A DNA stretch of 64,000 nt from Pectobacterium aroidearum (lineage in GTDB: Bacteria; Pseudomonadota; Gammaproteobacteria; Enterobacterales; Enterobacteriaceae), in assembly GCF_015689195.1 (NCBI RefSeq), contig NZ_CP065044.1, forward strand, positions 3,658,001 to 3,722,000. Direction: 5' to 3'. A program made the position numbers and the translations under genes. This document shows, in pieces, positions 31,530 through 40,108 of this stretch (its first letter is position 1; each line of letters begins with the position of its first letter). The notes under the pieces are model-generated. The model did no database searches. It saw only the letters and a program-made list of their open reading frames with translations, and was not told the origin of the DNA.

Positions 31530-31768
31530 AAGACATCCTTCAATTAAAAATGATAATCGTTTGATTTTGTTAGCTGTGGAAAAAGAAACCCTGGTAAAGC
31601 GTCGTGCGATCACGTGAGTCATCGCGTATTTCAGATAAGGAAGATAGTGGCGGCACAGTACGTCATCGCGTACGCGCGTGGGGCGGGTATTTGGGTAGGC
31701 GGCAGAATAGCGTGCTAAGCGGTTAGAATGACGCAGTGAGTGGCTGGGGAAAAATTGGGCTACATCAA

Positions 31769-31795
31769 AAAGAAAAGGCCGCGACATTCGCGGCC
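31769..31795 (-). terminator. Terminator of tail-fibre-like gene 1
   Basis: Stem GGCCGCGA/TCGCGGCC with loop CAT (31777-31795), followed on the minus strand by a T-rich tract (TTTTCTTTTTG), 27 nt after the stop of the gene. Confidence 0.85.
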
Positions 31796-31821
31796 AGTAA
31801 AATGTTGAGTATCGTGAGCGA

Positions 31822-33831
31822 TTACGGAACCTGATACGCCAGCTTGTAATTACCTGCCGTTACGGTGCGGAATGTCACACTGTCCGTGCGCCAGCGGATT
31901 TCTACTTCCGCGGGGGACTGCAGTTTCCAACTGGACGCATCGTTGACGTTCAACACCAGTCGGTCAATGGTCGCGACATCGGCCGCTGGATCGGTGATAT
32001 CAAGCGCGAAGGCAAAGGCAAGCGAATCCGGCACGCCGTTATTGGATGAGAACAGTTGCGTCCACTGTGCCGCCGTAATAGCACCGAGTTCAGTTGGCGT
32101 CATGCCGTCTGCAATCAACGCCGTAGCCCCTGCCGTATTGGCTGACAGCGCGCCAATATCCACCCACGCCCCGTTGCGCAAGACATGCCAGTTCACCAAA
32201 TCCCGCGTCACGGCAACACGCACTTTACCGTTGCCCGTCTGCGTTGCCGTTAACGTTGCGGCATTGATTTTTACCCATGCAGCGGACGTCAGTGATTTTT
32301 GAATGGCAATTTGTGTATAAGGAATATACGACGACAGTAAATCAAGTTGAGCATTACCAACAATCTTGATTGGTAACAAACCAGAGATTGATTCATTTGA
32401 TATCCAACCTGAATTAATGAATCCGCTGTCAAAATCAGCCGAGGAAATCTCAGTCAATTCTCCATTATTTGCAGAATACCATTTATCATTGCTGCTAATT
32501 AAAACCTTTCCAGCCTGGAATAAGTTAAGTTTCTTTAATGTCAGGTAGTTATTGTTGTTGCCACCAGCGGTAACAAACAGTCGAAAGCTCTTATATTCTC
32601 CAGCGGGAGAGAAACTATAATTACGGACAGCACCGAGCGTATTATTGACATCATTATTTACAACATGTAAATCATCCCAACTTGCCCCCCCATCATTAGA
32701 CCCCTGAAAAATCCAGTTTTTCGGGCCATTATTATAAATGACCGTCCTGTTAGCAAAGCTATAACCGGAAATTTTCGTCGGGACTGGTAGGTCAACTCTA
32801 ATCCAATGGGGATTATCTACGGTCGCGGCATTTAACGCCCCCCAACAATCATATTCATTACTAGATAGATTATTGTCATTATCAAATGCAAAGTAGGGTA
32901 AAAATTGAGGTCTGGACATATCACTGGCACTAATAACATAGCCGACTGGATTTGTATTTGATGTCATTTTCGGAACAACAGATTTTTCAACAACGGAAAG
33001 ATTAATCAACTTTCCATCAGCTCGAACTGGTGCAGAATAAATGCCGTCATGATTATCAAGTGTAAATATACCGCCGGTATATTCATGCATTGCGCCGTCC
33101 AAAACAACCGCACTCGTCGCGTTATAATTAGGCTCACTCGACGCATTAAAGTCATCAACGACATAAGTTTGGTTTGCTGCACCTGCTTCTTCTTTCAGCG
33201 CGTACGCCGCGAGATTAAACGTGCTTTGTGGGCTAATGCTGAACGCGTGATTTTGCCCTGCCGTTGCCCCCTGACGATCGGCAACGACATAGCCAGAGCC
33301 ACCGCTACCGGAACCACCACCCGTAGCACTGATTACCGTTTTCTCACTCGCAGGGTTATAGCTCAGCGTGACGCCCGCCCCCGCTTCCAGCGAGGAATGA
33401 ATAAGCTGTTTTGTTTTTTGTGTGTAATCGGTGATTTCCGCTGTGGTATGGGTGTGCCCGACAGCCGCAACACCCATTTGTGCTGGCGTTGGTGAAACAT
33501 CACCGCTGCCCAGTAGCGACTGACCAAAGAGCGTGCGGATAGTGGTGCCAGAAATTAACTCACCCTGCTTTGCATTCCAGACCGCTTTTTCATCCGGCGT
33601 GGCAAATTTTCTGGTGGCCGTTTCAGTAATCTGATCGGCCGTATAGTCGCCAGGCTGTGCAGTGACGACCCCCGTCCGCCCAAATACGGAAGCAACGCCA
33701 GAAATTCCTGGCTCTTGCCCATTACCAGAATGACAGCAAGAGTGAGGATTAACCTGAATAGGAGGATGAGCGATACATGTTGATTTGCCTGTGCTGTCAC
33801 AAACATTGATTTCAATATTGATGTCTTTCAT
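31822..33831 (-). CDS. Tail-fibre-like modular protein, paralog 1 (discoidin-like middle)
   Basis: Unassigned protein of 669 aa, last of three tandem paralogs. Residues 1-40 form a small Cys-containing head (Cys11, Cys19, Cys32-33). Residues 43-175 resemble phage tail-fibre shaft repeats: SVFGRTGVVTAQPGDYTADQ, TPDEKAVWNAK, LLGSGDVSPTPAQMG, GHTHTTAEITDYT. A Gly/Ser linker (171-180) leads to a middle module. About 290-440 read like an F5/8 type C (discoidin) sugar-binding fold (NPHWIRVDLPVP, WIFQGSNDGGASWDDL). A constant C-terminus (522-669) ends in YKLAYQVP. No signal peptide is seen. I chose MKDINIEINV because paralog 3 can start only there. Function unknown; target binding is inferred. Confidence 0.85.
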   Translation of the reverse strand: MKDINIEINVCDSTGKSTCIAHPPIQVNPHSCCHSGNGQEPGISGVASVFGRTGVVTAQPGDYTADQITETATRKFATPDEKAVWNAKQGELISGTTIRTLFGQSLLGSGDVSPTPAQMGVAAVGHTHTTAEITDYTQKTKQLIHSSLEAGAGVTLSYNPASEKTVISATGGGSGSGGSGYVVADRQGATAGQNHAFSISPQSTFNLAAYALKEEAGAANQTYVVDDFNASSEPNYNATSAVVLDGAMHEYTGGIFTLDNHDGIYSAPVRADGKLINLSVVEKSVVPKMTSNTNPVGYVISASDMSRPQFLPYFAFDNDNNLSSNEYDCWGALNAATVDNPHWIRVDLPVPTKISGYSFANRTVIYNNGPKNWIFQGSNDGGASWDDLHVVNNDVNNTLGAVRNYSFSPAGEYKSFRLFVTAGGNNNNYLTLKKLNLFQAGKVLISSNDKWYSANNGELTEISSADFDSGFINSGWISNESISGLLPIKIVGNAQLDLLSSYIPYTQIAIQKSLTSAAWVKINAATLTATQTGNGKVRVAVTRDLVNWHVLRNGAWVDIGALSANTAGATALIADGMTPTELGAITAAQWTQLFSSNNGVPDSLAFAFALDITDPAADVATIDRLVLNVNDASSWKLQSPAEVEIRWRTDSVTFRTVTAGNYKLAYQVP

Positions 33832-33895
33832 GGTGTTGATGACTCCGTTAATAAAAGGCATAAGGAGTATCACTTATTTGACCGGGGTATTATTT

Positions 33896-33907
33896 TAAAG
33901 CGCTTTA
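33896..33907 (-). promoter_or_regulatory. Palindromic operator candidate upstream of paralog 1
   Basis: Perfect 12-bp palindrome TAAAGCGCTTTA 65 bp upstream of the start codon. The same sequence stands at the same distance before paralogs 2 and 3. It overlaps a possible -10 (TAAAAT on the minus strand). Confidence 0.6.
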
Positions 33908-33944
33908 CTAATCTGCTATGTCCTTTTCTATAAAAGTCAGCATA

Positions 33945-33968
33945 AAAAAGGCCGCGATATACGCGGCC
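33945..33968 (-). terminator. Terminator of tail-fibre-like gene 2
   Basis: Stem GGCCGCG/CGCGGCC with loop ATATA (33950-33968), followed on the minus strand by six T, 26 nt after the stop of paralog 2. Confidence 0.85.
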
Positions 33969-33994
33969 AGTGAAATAGGTAATCGGAAGACAAA

Positions 33995-36031
33995 TTACGG
34001 AACCTGATACGCCAGTTTGTAATTGCCTGCCGTTACGGTACGGAATGTCACGCTGTCCGTGCGCCAGCGGATTTCCACTTCCGCGGGGGACTGCACTTTC
34101 CAGTTGGACGCATCGTTGACGTTCAGCACCAGTCGGTCAATGGTCGCGACATCGGCCGCTGGATCGGTGATATCAAGCGCGAAGGCAAAGGCAAGCGAAT
34201 CCGGCACGCCGTTACTGGATGCAAACAGTTGCGTCCACTGTGCCGCCGTAATAGCGCCGAGTTCAGTTGGCGTCATACCATCTGCAATCAACGCCGTAGC
34301 CCCTGCCGTATTGGCTGACAGCGCTCCAATATCAACCCACGCCCCGTTGCGCAAGACATGCCAGTTCACCAAATCCCGCGTCACCGCAACACGGACTTTA
34401 CCGTTGCCCGTCTGCGTTGCCGTTAACGTTGCGGCATTGATCTGGCTATAACTGGCTAATGACGTCAACGCTGACTGGGTCAGAATCTGTGAGTATGGCG
34501 TGTATTTCGTCTCAATATTCATTTCCGAATTGGAGATGACTTTCACAGGGCTAGTGAATAATGATGGCAGGTTATTAACGCCGCCAATTCCCTGTGAACT
34601 AATTTTTTCCGCGGTTAATTCACCGACAATCTCTTCCAATAATCCATTATTGACACCGTAATTTTTACCGCCGTAATTAATTACAAACTTATCCAAGGAT
34701 TCATAAATTTCCAATTCATCAACACCGACGAATGATGATAATACTCCATAGTTCGCTAGCGTGATATGAATACGATAATATTGATAACTGATATCGTTAT
34801 TAATAACATACGTACGTTTCTGCCCAGGAACATTCTGGGTATCATTTGTAATAGAGTGTAATACCGTCCATGTCACCCCATCATGACTCCCCTGAAACGT
34901 CCAGGTACGCGGCGAATTGGAATACCCGGACTGATTACGGGTCACAACGGAATAGCCTTTAGCAAGCACGGACGCAGGGAGCTTTACGCCGACCCATTGT
35001 GGCGATGACACGGAAGGTGCGCCATCGCTAGTCCATGAATCAGTCCCCCCAACCTGAGATCGGTTAAACGCTTTATATATTGCAGATCCGGCCTGCGGGT
35101 CTCTACTGTTTGAGCTTGCGATTGCTTCATAGCCCGATGGCGCGTTATTCGCTGTCATTACAGGAATGATGCTTTCCGCTGTAACTGGTGTTGTCGATGT
35201 TTTCTGAAGAATGCTTATCAACTCTCCATCCGCTTTTATTTCGGCAGAGTAAAATTCTCCATCTGGTGTTAACTGGTAATTTGAACCAGTATAAAGGCTG
35301 GCTATACCGTCAAAAATAACATCATTTGTTGCGTTGTAATTGGGCTCACTTGAGGCATTAAAGTCATCAACAACATAAGTTTGGTTTGCTGCACCAGCGA
35401 CTTCTTTCAGCGCGTACGCCGCGAGATTAAACGTGCTTTGTGGGCTAATGCTGAACGCGTGATTTTGCCCTGCCGTTGCGCCCTGACGATCGGCAACGAT
35501 ATAGCCAGAACCACCGTTACCGGAACCACCGCCTGCAGCGCTGATAATGGTTTTCTCATTCACCGGGTTATAGCTCAGCGTGACACCCGCCCCAGCCTCC
35601 AGCGAGGAATGGATAAGCTGTTTTGTTTTTTGTGTGTAGTCGGAGATGTCCGCTGTGGTATGTGTGTGTCCAATCGCAGCAGCACCCATTTGCGCTGGCG
35701 TGGGTGAAACATCACCGCTGCCCAGCAGCGACTGACCAAAGAGCGTGCGGATAGTGGTGCCAGAAATTAACTCATCCTGCTTCGCATTCCAGACCGCTTT
35801 TTCATCCGGCGTGGCAAATTCTCTGGTGGCGGTTTCGGTGATCTGATCGGCCGTGTAGTCACCGGATTGTGCGGTTACGACACCGGTTCGCCCGAATACG
35901 GAGGCAACACCCGAAACACCGGGCTCTTGACCGCTTCCGTTATCTGAATGACAACAAACAGGGGGATGAACGGTACATGTTGCTTTACCTGTACTGTCAC
36001 AAACATTGATTTCAATATTAATGTCTTTCAT
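33995..36031 (-). CDS. Tail-fibre-like modular protein, paralog 2 (discoidin-like middle)
   Basis: Unassigned 678-aa paralog with the same layout as its neighbours. The Cys-containing head (VCDSTGKATC, then VCCHS) has the shortest spacer of the three. Fibre-type repeats (VFGRTGVVTAQSGDYTADQ, TPDEKAVWNAK, GHTHTTADISDYT) follow. The middle differs strongly from paralog 1: the discoidin-like part reads SPQWVGVKLPASV, WTFQGSHDGVTWTVLHS and YQYYRIHITL, then a linker with KYTPYSQIL. The C-terminal block from INAATLTATQTGNGKV to YKLAYQVP is almost identical to paralog 1. The start MKDINIEINV was picked over an upstream ATG (36061) by comparison with paralog 3. Own terminator and own palindrome suggest separate transcription. 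Confidence 0.85.
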   Translation of the reverse strand: MKDINIEINVCDSTGKATCTVHPPVCCHSDNGSGQEPGVSGVASVFGRTGVVTAQSGDYTADQITETATREFATPDEKAVWNAKQDELISGTTIRTLFGQSLLGSGDVSPTPAQMGAAAIGHTHTTADISDYTQKTKQLIHSSLEAGAGVTLSYNPVNEKTIISAAGGGSGNGGSGYIVADRQGATAGQNHAFSISPQSTFNLAAYALKEVAGAANQTYVVDDFNASSEPNYNATNDVIFDGIASLYTGSNYQLTPDGEFYSAEIKADGELISILQKTSTTPVTAESIIPVMTANNAPSGYEAIASSNSRDPQAGSAIYKAFNRSQVGGTDSWTSDGAPSVSSPQWVGVKLPASVLAKGYSVVTRNQSGYSNSPRTWTFQGSHDGVTWTVLHSITNDTQNVPGQKRTYVINNDISYQYYRIHITLANYGVLSSFVGVDELEIYESLDKFVINYGGKNYGVNNGLLEEIVGELTAEKISSQGIGGVNNLPSLFTSPVKVISNSEMNIETKYTPYSQILTQSALTSLASYSQINAATLTATQTGNGKVRVAVTRDLVNWHVLRNGAWVDIGALSANTAGATALIADGMTPTELGAITAAQWTQLFASSNGVPDSLAFAFALDITDPAADVATIDRLVLNVNDASNWKVQSPAEVEIRWRTDSVTFRTVTAGNYKLAYQVP

Positions 36032-36095
36032 GGTATTGATGACTCCGTTAATAAAGGGCATAGGGAGTATCGCTTATTTGACAGGAGCATTATTT

Positions 36096-36107
36096 TAAAG
36101 CGCTTTA
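36096..36107 (-). promoter_or_regulatory. Palindromic operator candidate upstream of paralog 2
   Basis: TAAAGCGCTTTA, identical to the sites upstream of paralogs 1 and 3, 65 bp before the start codon. The flanks (TATTTTAAAGCGCTTTACTAATCTG) are also kept between paralogs 1 and 2, as seen in the two halves TATTTTAAAGCG and CTTTACTAATCTG. Confidence 0.6.
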
Positions 36108-36144
36108 CTAATCTGCTATATCTTTTTCTATAAACATCAGAATA

Positions 36145-36168
36145 AAAAAGGCCGCGATATATACGGCC
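36145..36168 (-). terminator. Terminator of tail-fibre-like gene 3
   Basis: Shorter stem GGCCG/CGGCC (36150-36168) with a 9-nt loop, followed on the minus strand by six T. It is the same element as after paralogs 1 and 2 but with a weakened stem, so read-through into paralog 2 is possible. Confidence 0.65.
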
Positions 36169-36194
36169 TGTGGAATAGGTAATCGGAAGACAAA

Positions 36195-38222
36195 TTACGG
36201 AACCTGATACGCCAGTTTGTAATTGCCTGCCGTTACGGTGCGGAATGTCACACTGTCCGTACGCCAGCGGATTTCCACTTCCGCAGGGGACTGCAGTTTC
36301 CAACTGGACGCATCGTTGACGTTCAGCACCAGCCGGTCAATGGCCGCGACATCAGTCGCCGGATCGGTGATATCAAGCGCGAACGCAAAGGCAAGTGAGT
36401 CCGGCACACCGTTATTGGATGCAAACAGCTGTGTCCACTGTGCCGCCGTAATAGCGCCGAGTTCAGCTGGCGTCATGCCGTCTGCAATCAGTTTCGTTGC
36501 GCTCGTCGTATCTACTGACAACGCCCCCACATCAACCCACGCCCCGCTCCGCCACACATGCCAGTTCACTAAGTCCCGCGTGACAGCGACACGCACTTTA
36601 CCGTTGCCAGTTTGCGTAGCTGTCAGCACTGCGGAGTTGATTTGTGGCCATAACGCCGCACTCGACAGGGCTTTCTGTATTGCAATTTGAGGAGGCGGTG
36701 TATATAGCACTTTTGCATCAATATTTTTTGATGAAAAAATCGTTACTGGCTGTATTCCTGACAATGATGATTCAGGTATGACGCCAGATGACAAAAAACC
36801 ATTATTATAAAAATCTTCCGCCACAGATGGTGCTGGGACCGATGTTAATACCCCATTATTCGCTGAATACCACTTACCATCACTGCCGTTAATCAACAGT
36901 CGCTCTCTGCGGAATATTTCAAGCTCCCCAATTTGAACGTGTGGACCAGCATTTTGCTCGGTTATTAAAATACGGAATGATGAATACGGCGTGTCATTGG
37001 TGAACGTATATTCTCGAACCGCCCCCTTCCCATCGCGAGTATCATTAGATACCGTATGTAACGTATGCCACGTTGTACCATCATTACTCCCCTGAAACAT
37101 CCACGATTTCGGGCTGAGTGGCCCAGGATTCAGGTTTTCGTTTGTTATTCTGTATGTATCAATCAATGCAGGAGCCGCCATAGTAATACGCAGCCAATGT
37201 GGGTTAGCCACTGTTGGTACGGTTTTGGATGCCCAGTATCGATTTAACGTTCCGTTGAATGCTGTCCACGCCGCGTATTGCACTGAATACTCAGACGATG
37301 CGTCAACCGTGTAGCCAACTGCACTATTATTTGCTGTCATCACAGGAATCAGCGTTTTATTAACAGCATCAATTTCAATGCTTTCACCGTCTGATTTGAT
37401 TGGTGACGAATAAAAATTACCGGATTGCACCAGATTATATAGCTTTCCGACATAGGGGCGTAATGTATTATCAAAAACAGCAGCATGAGTTACGTTGTAG
37501 TTCTCTTCGCTAGACACGCCGAAATCGTCAACAACATAAGTCTGATTCGCTGCGCCAGCGACTTCTTTCAGCGCGTACGCCGCGAGATTAAACGTGCTTT
37601 GTGGGCTAATGCTGAACGCGTGATTTTGCCCCGCCGTTGCGCCCTGACGATCGGCAACGATATAACCAGAACCGCCCGTACCCGAACCCGTACCACCGCC
37701 TGCAGCGCTGATAATGGTTTTCTCATTCACCGGGTTATAGCTCAGCGTGACGCCCGCCCCGGCCTCCAGCGAGGAATGAATGAGCTGCTTCGTTTTTGAT
37801 GTGTAGTCGGTGATGTCCGCTGTGGTGTGAGTATGCCCAACCGCCGCGACACCCATTTGCGCTGGCGTAGGTGAAACATCACCGCTGCCCAGCAGCGACT
37901 GACCAAAGACCGTGCGGATAGTAGTACCGGAAATTAATGCATCCTGCTTTGCATTCCAGACCGCTTTTTCATCCGGCGAGGCAAATTTTCTGGTGTCCGT
38001 TTCCGTAATCTGATCGGCCGTATAGTCGCCTGATTGTGCAGTGACAACGCCAGTCCGTCCGAATACGGAAGCAACACCGGAAACACCAGATTGCGGTTCG
38101 CACTGATTATCCGTATCCACCAGGCAACAGGTGTGAGGATTGATCTGAATTGGGGGATTAACAACACACGTTGATTTTTCTGCGCTGCCACAGACATTGA
38201 TTTCAATATTTACGCTTTTCAT
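36195..38222 (-). CDS. Tail-fibre-like modular protein, paralog 3 (discoidin-like middle)
   Basis: Unassigned 675-aa protein, first of the array in transcription order. The head has Cys11 and Cys19 plus a later Cys-Cys and an extra Cys (DNQCEP). Fibre-type repeats are conserved (SVFGRTGVVTAQSGDY, GHTHTTADITDYT), with a longer Gly/Ser linker (GGTGSGTGGSG). The discoidin-like middle is its own version: NPHWLRITMAAPALIDTY, WMFQGSNDGTTWHTLH, SSFRILITEQNAG. The C-terminal block is slightly more diverged (VWRSGAWVDVGALSVDT). Only the ATG at 38222 is usable, because the equivalent upstream ATG runs into a stop after four codons. That fixes the start for all three. Nearest neighbours are btsT and ushA; no phage structural gene is near. 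Confidence 0.85.
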   Translation of the reverse strand: MKSVNIEINVCGSAEKSTCVVNPPIQINPHTCCLVDTDNQCEPQSGVSGVASVFGRTGVVTAQSGDYTADQITETDTRKFASPDEKAVWNAKQDALISGTTIRTVFGQSLLGSGDVSPTPAQMGVAAVGHTHTTADITDYTSKTKQLIHSSLEAGAGVTLSYNPVNEKTIISAAGGGTGSGTGGSGYIVADRQGATAGQNHAFSISPQSTFNLAAYALKEVAGAANQTYVVDDFGVSSEENYNVTHAAVFDNTLRPYVGKLYNLVQSGNFYSSPIKSDGESIEIDAVNKTLIPVMTANNSAVGYTVDASSEYSVQYAAWTAFNGTLNRYWASKTVPTVANPHWLRITMAAPALIDTYRITNENLNPGPLSPKSWMFQGSNDGTTWHTLHTVSNDTRDGKGAVREYTFTNDTPYSSFRILITEQNAGPHVQIGELEIFRRERLLINGSDGKWYSANNGVLTSVPAPSVAEDFYNNGFLSSGVIPESSLSGIQPVTIFSSKNIDAKVLYTPPPQIAIQKALSSAALWPQINSAVLTATQTGNGKVRVAVTRDLVNWHVWRSGAWVDVGALSVDTTSATKLIADGMTPAELGAITAAQWTQLFASNNGVPDSLAFAFALDITDPATDVAAIDRLVLNVNDASSWKLQSPAEVEIRWRTDSVTFRTVTAGNYKLAYQVP

Positions 38223-38458
38223 AGTACCGACTACTCCGTTAGTGAGGGTGCATCAGGAGTATCGTTTATTTGGCGGGTCTGTTATTTTAAAGCGCTTTAC
38301 TAAACATAAGATTATTTAATCAATTAAATCAGCAAATTAGATTCGCTTCATTTTTGCAATGAAAGGGCTAAATGCCGCACAGCCACTAAGAACTCGTCCC
38401 AGAAAAAATGGCGGCTTAAGTCATCAGCAATAGAGACAAAAACCGCCATCATTATCCG
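38223..38458 (-). promoter_or_regulatory. Upstream region of the tail-fibre-like array
   Basis: A 236-bp AT-rich gap. The palindrome TAAAGCGCTTTA stands at 38288-38299, 66 bp before paralog 3. A long-loop inverted repeat ATGGCGG/CCGCCAT (about 38408-38452) lies just after the ushA stop and may end ushA transcription. Nothing else is recognisable. Confidence 0.5.
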
Positions 38459-40108
38459 TTATTTATAAACGATCTCACCTTTCGGCGCGTAGGCTTCTGC
38501 ATCCAGCGGAGAATGCTTCTCGATGTACTGCTTCAGCACTTCAGCATCGACAAAACCGGTGTTCACATAGCCCGGCAGGTTATCAAGACGCGGGTAGCCA
38601 TCACCGCCCATCGCATTAAAGTTCAGCGTTGCCATGCGGTAGACTTTATCTGCCTGCAACGGCTCACCTTTAATTTTCACGTTCTGTACGCCCTGTCCGT
38701 CCGCCGTCAGGCTGACGTTGAGGAATTGCGCATAGGCACCGGAATCCACCTTTTTATTCGCTGCTACGGCCAGGTATTTCTCGACATCGCTGCCTTTCAT
38801 ATCCACATAAACCAGCGTATTGGCAAACGGCTGAACCTTAAGGACATCTTTATAGGTGATATCGCCTGATTCAATCGAGTCACGTACGCCACCGCCGCTC
38901 ATAATGGCAAAATCCGCCTCTGCACGCTCAAGCTGTGCCGACAACAGCACGTGTGCCAGATTGGTCTGACGGAAACGCACCTGATTACGATCGCCTTCCA
39001 GTTTGCCTTTCACACTACCGATCTTGATGCCCAGCTGCGCCTGTCCTTTCTCCTGGAACGGCGTTAGCATTTTCATGACGTCAGCATCCTGCGTGATTTC
39101 CTGCGTATAGAAAACACGTTCGGTCTTGCCGTCCTTTTCTACCTTTTTCTTCAGGTTGATTGGAATCAGCTGGTAATGCTCAAGCTTCAATTCACCATTG
39201 CGGAATGTGAAATCAGCACGGCCAACATATTTCCCCCACTCATGCGCCTGAACAATCCAGGTGCCGTTCTGACGATCGGGAGCACAAGGCGTGCCCGGCA
39301 CATAATCCACCTGTTTTTTATTCTCCTGCGCCATACAGACCGGATCTTGCGAGTGCCCCCCGACAATCATGTCCAAATAGCCGGCTGGCAGGCTACGCGC
39401 CATTTCTACATCACCCGGTGCATTGGAACCGTGATTACCGTCGTCATAATGCCCCATGTGCGTCGCAGCAATAATCACGTCAGGCTTTTCACTCTTCCGT
39501 AATTGCTCAACAACCTGCTTCGCTTCCGTAGAAGGATTACGGAATTCGATATCGGAAAAATACTCAGGATTGCCTAATTTGGCCGTATCGTCCGTTGTCA
39601 GGCCGATAACCGCGATTTTCACACCTTGCTTGTCGAACAGGGCATAAGGCTTAAATAAGCGCTCATTGGTGCTTTTTTGGTAGATATTGGCCGATAACAG
39701 CGGGAATTTTGCCCATTTCTCCTGCTGGCGCAGGACAGACAGCGGATTATCAAATTCGTGGTTGCCAAGCGCCATCGCATCATAGCCAACCATGTTCATA
39801 CCACGAAAATCGGGCTCCGCATCCTGCAGGTCGGACTCAGGCACGCCAGTATTAATATCACCGCCGGAGAGCAGCAACACGCTGCCGCCTTTACTCGCCA
39901 CTTCCTGACGAATCTGATCGACCAGCGTTTTTTGCGCCGCCAGCCCATATTCACCGTAGTCGTTATGCCAGAAGTGGCCGTGGTGGTCATTCGTATGCAA
40001 AATGGTGATGGCGTATGTTTTATCTTTCTCCCAAGCCATTGACATAACAGGCGTTAGCGCCAGCGATACCGCCATCGCACATCCCAGAGCTTTTATTGAA
40101 AAGCGCAT
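38459..40108 (-). CDS. ushA: UshA, periplasmic UDP-sugar hydrolase / 5'-nucleotidase
   Basis: Secreted metallophosphoesterase that degrades external UDP-sugars and nucleotides to nucleosides for uptake. The 549 aa begin with a signal peptide (hydrophobic core 8-22, cleavage after VMSMA). Metal-binding motifs are ILHTNDHHGHF (about 35-45), GGDINTG, and ALGNHEFDNP (about 110-120), and later IAATHMGHY and GGHSQD. The C-terminal 5'-nucleotidase domain shows MSGGGVRDSIESGDITYKDV in pieces and ends KGEIVYK. In K-12 ushA neighbours ybaK; here a 12-kb insertion separates them. Confidence 0.97.
   Translation of the reverse strand: MRFSIKALGCAMAVSLALTPVMSMAWEKDKTYAITILHTNDHHGHFWHNDYGEYGLAAQKTLVDQIRQEVASKGGSVLLLSGGDINTGVPESDLQDAEPDFRGMNMVGYDAMALGNHEFDNPLSVLRQQEKWAKFPLLSANIYQKSTNERLFKPYALFDKQGVKIAVIGLTTDDTAKLGNPEYFSDIEFRNPSTEAKQVVEQLRKSEKPDVIIAATHMGHYDDGNHGSNAPGDVEMARSLPAGYLDMIVGGHSQDPVCMAQENKKQVDYVPGTPCAPDRQNGTWIVQAHEWGKYVGRADFTFRNGELKLEHYQLIPINLKKKVEKDGKTERVFYTQEITQDADVMKMLTPFQEKGQAQLGIKIGSVKGKLEGDRNQVRFRQTNLAHVLLSAQLERAEADFAIMSGGGVRDSIESGDITYKDVLKVQPFANTLVYVDMKGSDVEKYLAVAANKKVDSGAYAQFLNVSLTADGQGVQNVKIKGEPLQADKVYRMATLNFNAMGGDGYPRLDNLPGYVNTGFVDAEVLKQYIEKHSPLDAEAYAPKGEIVYK

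Noticed and set aside
31822-38222. Reading the three tail-fibre-like genes as a prophage remnant
   Set aside because: No integrase, capsid, baseplate, lysis gene or attachment repeat is visible, and all three frames are intact with separate promoters and terminators.
31822-38222. Reading the array as a DNA-inversion shufflon
   Set aside because: All three genes point the same way and I find no invertase gene or inverted crossover sites.
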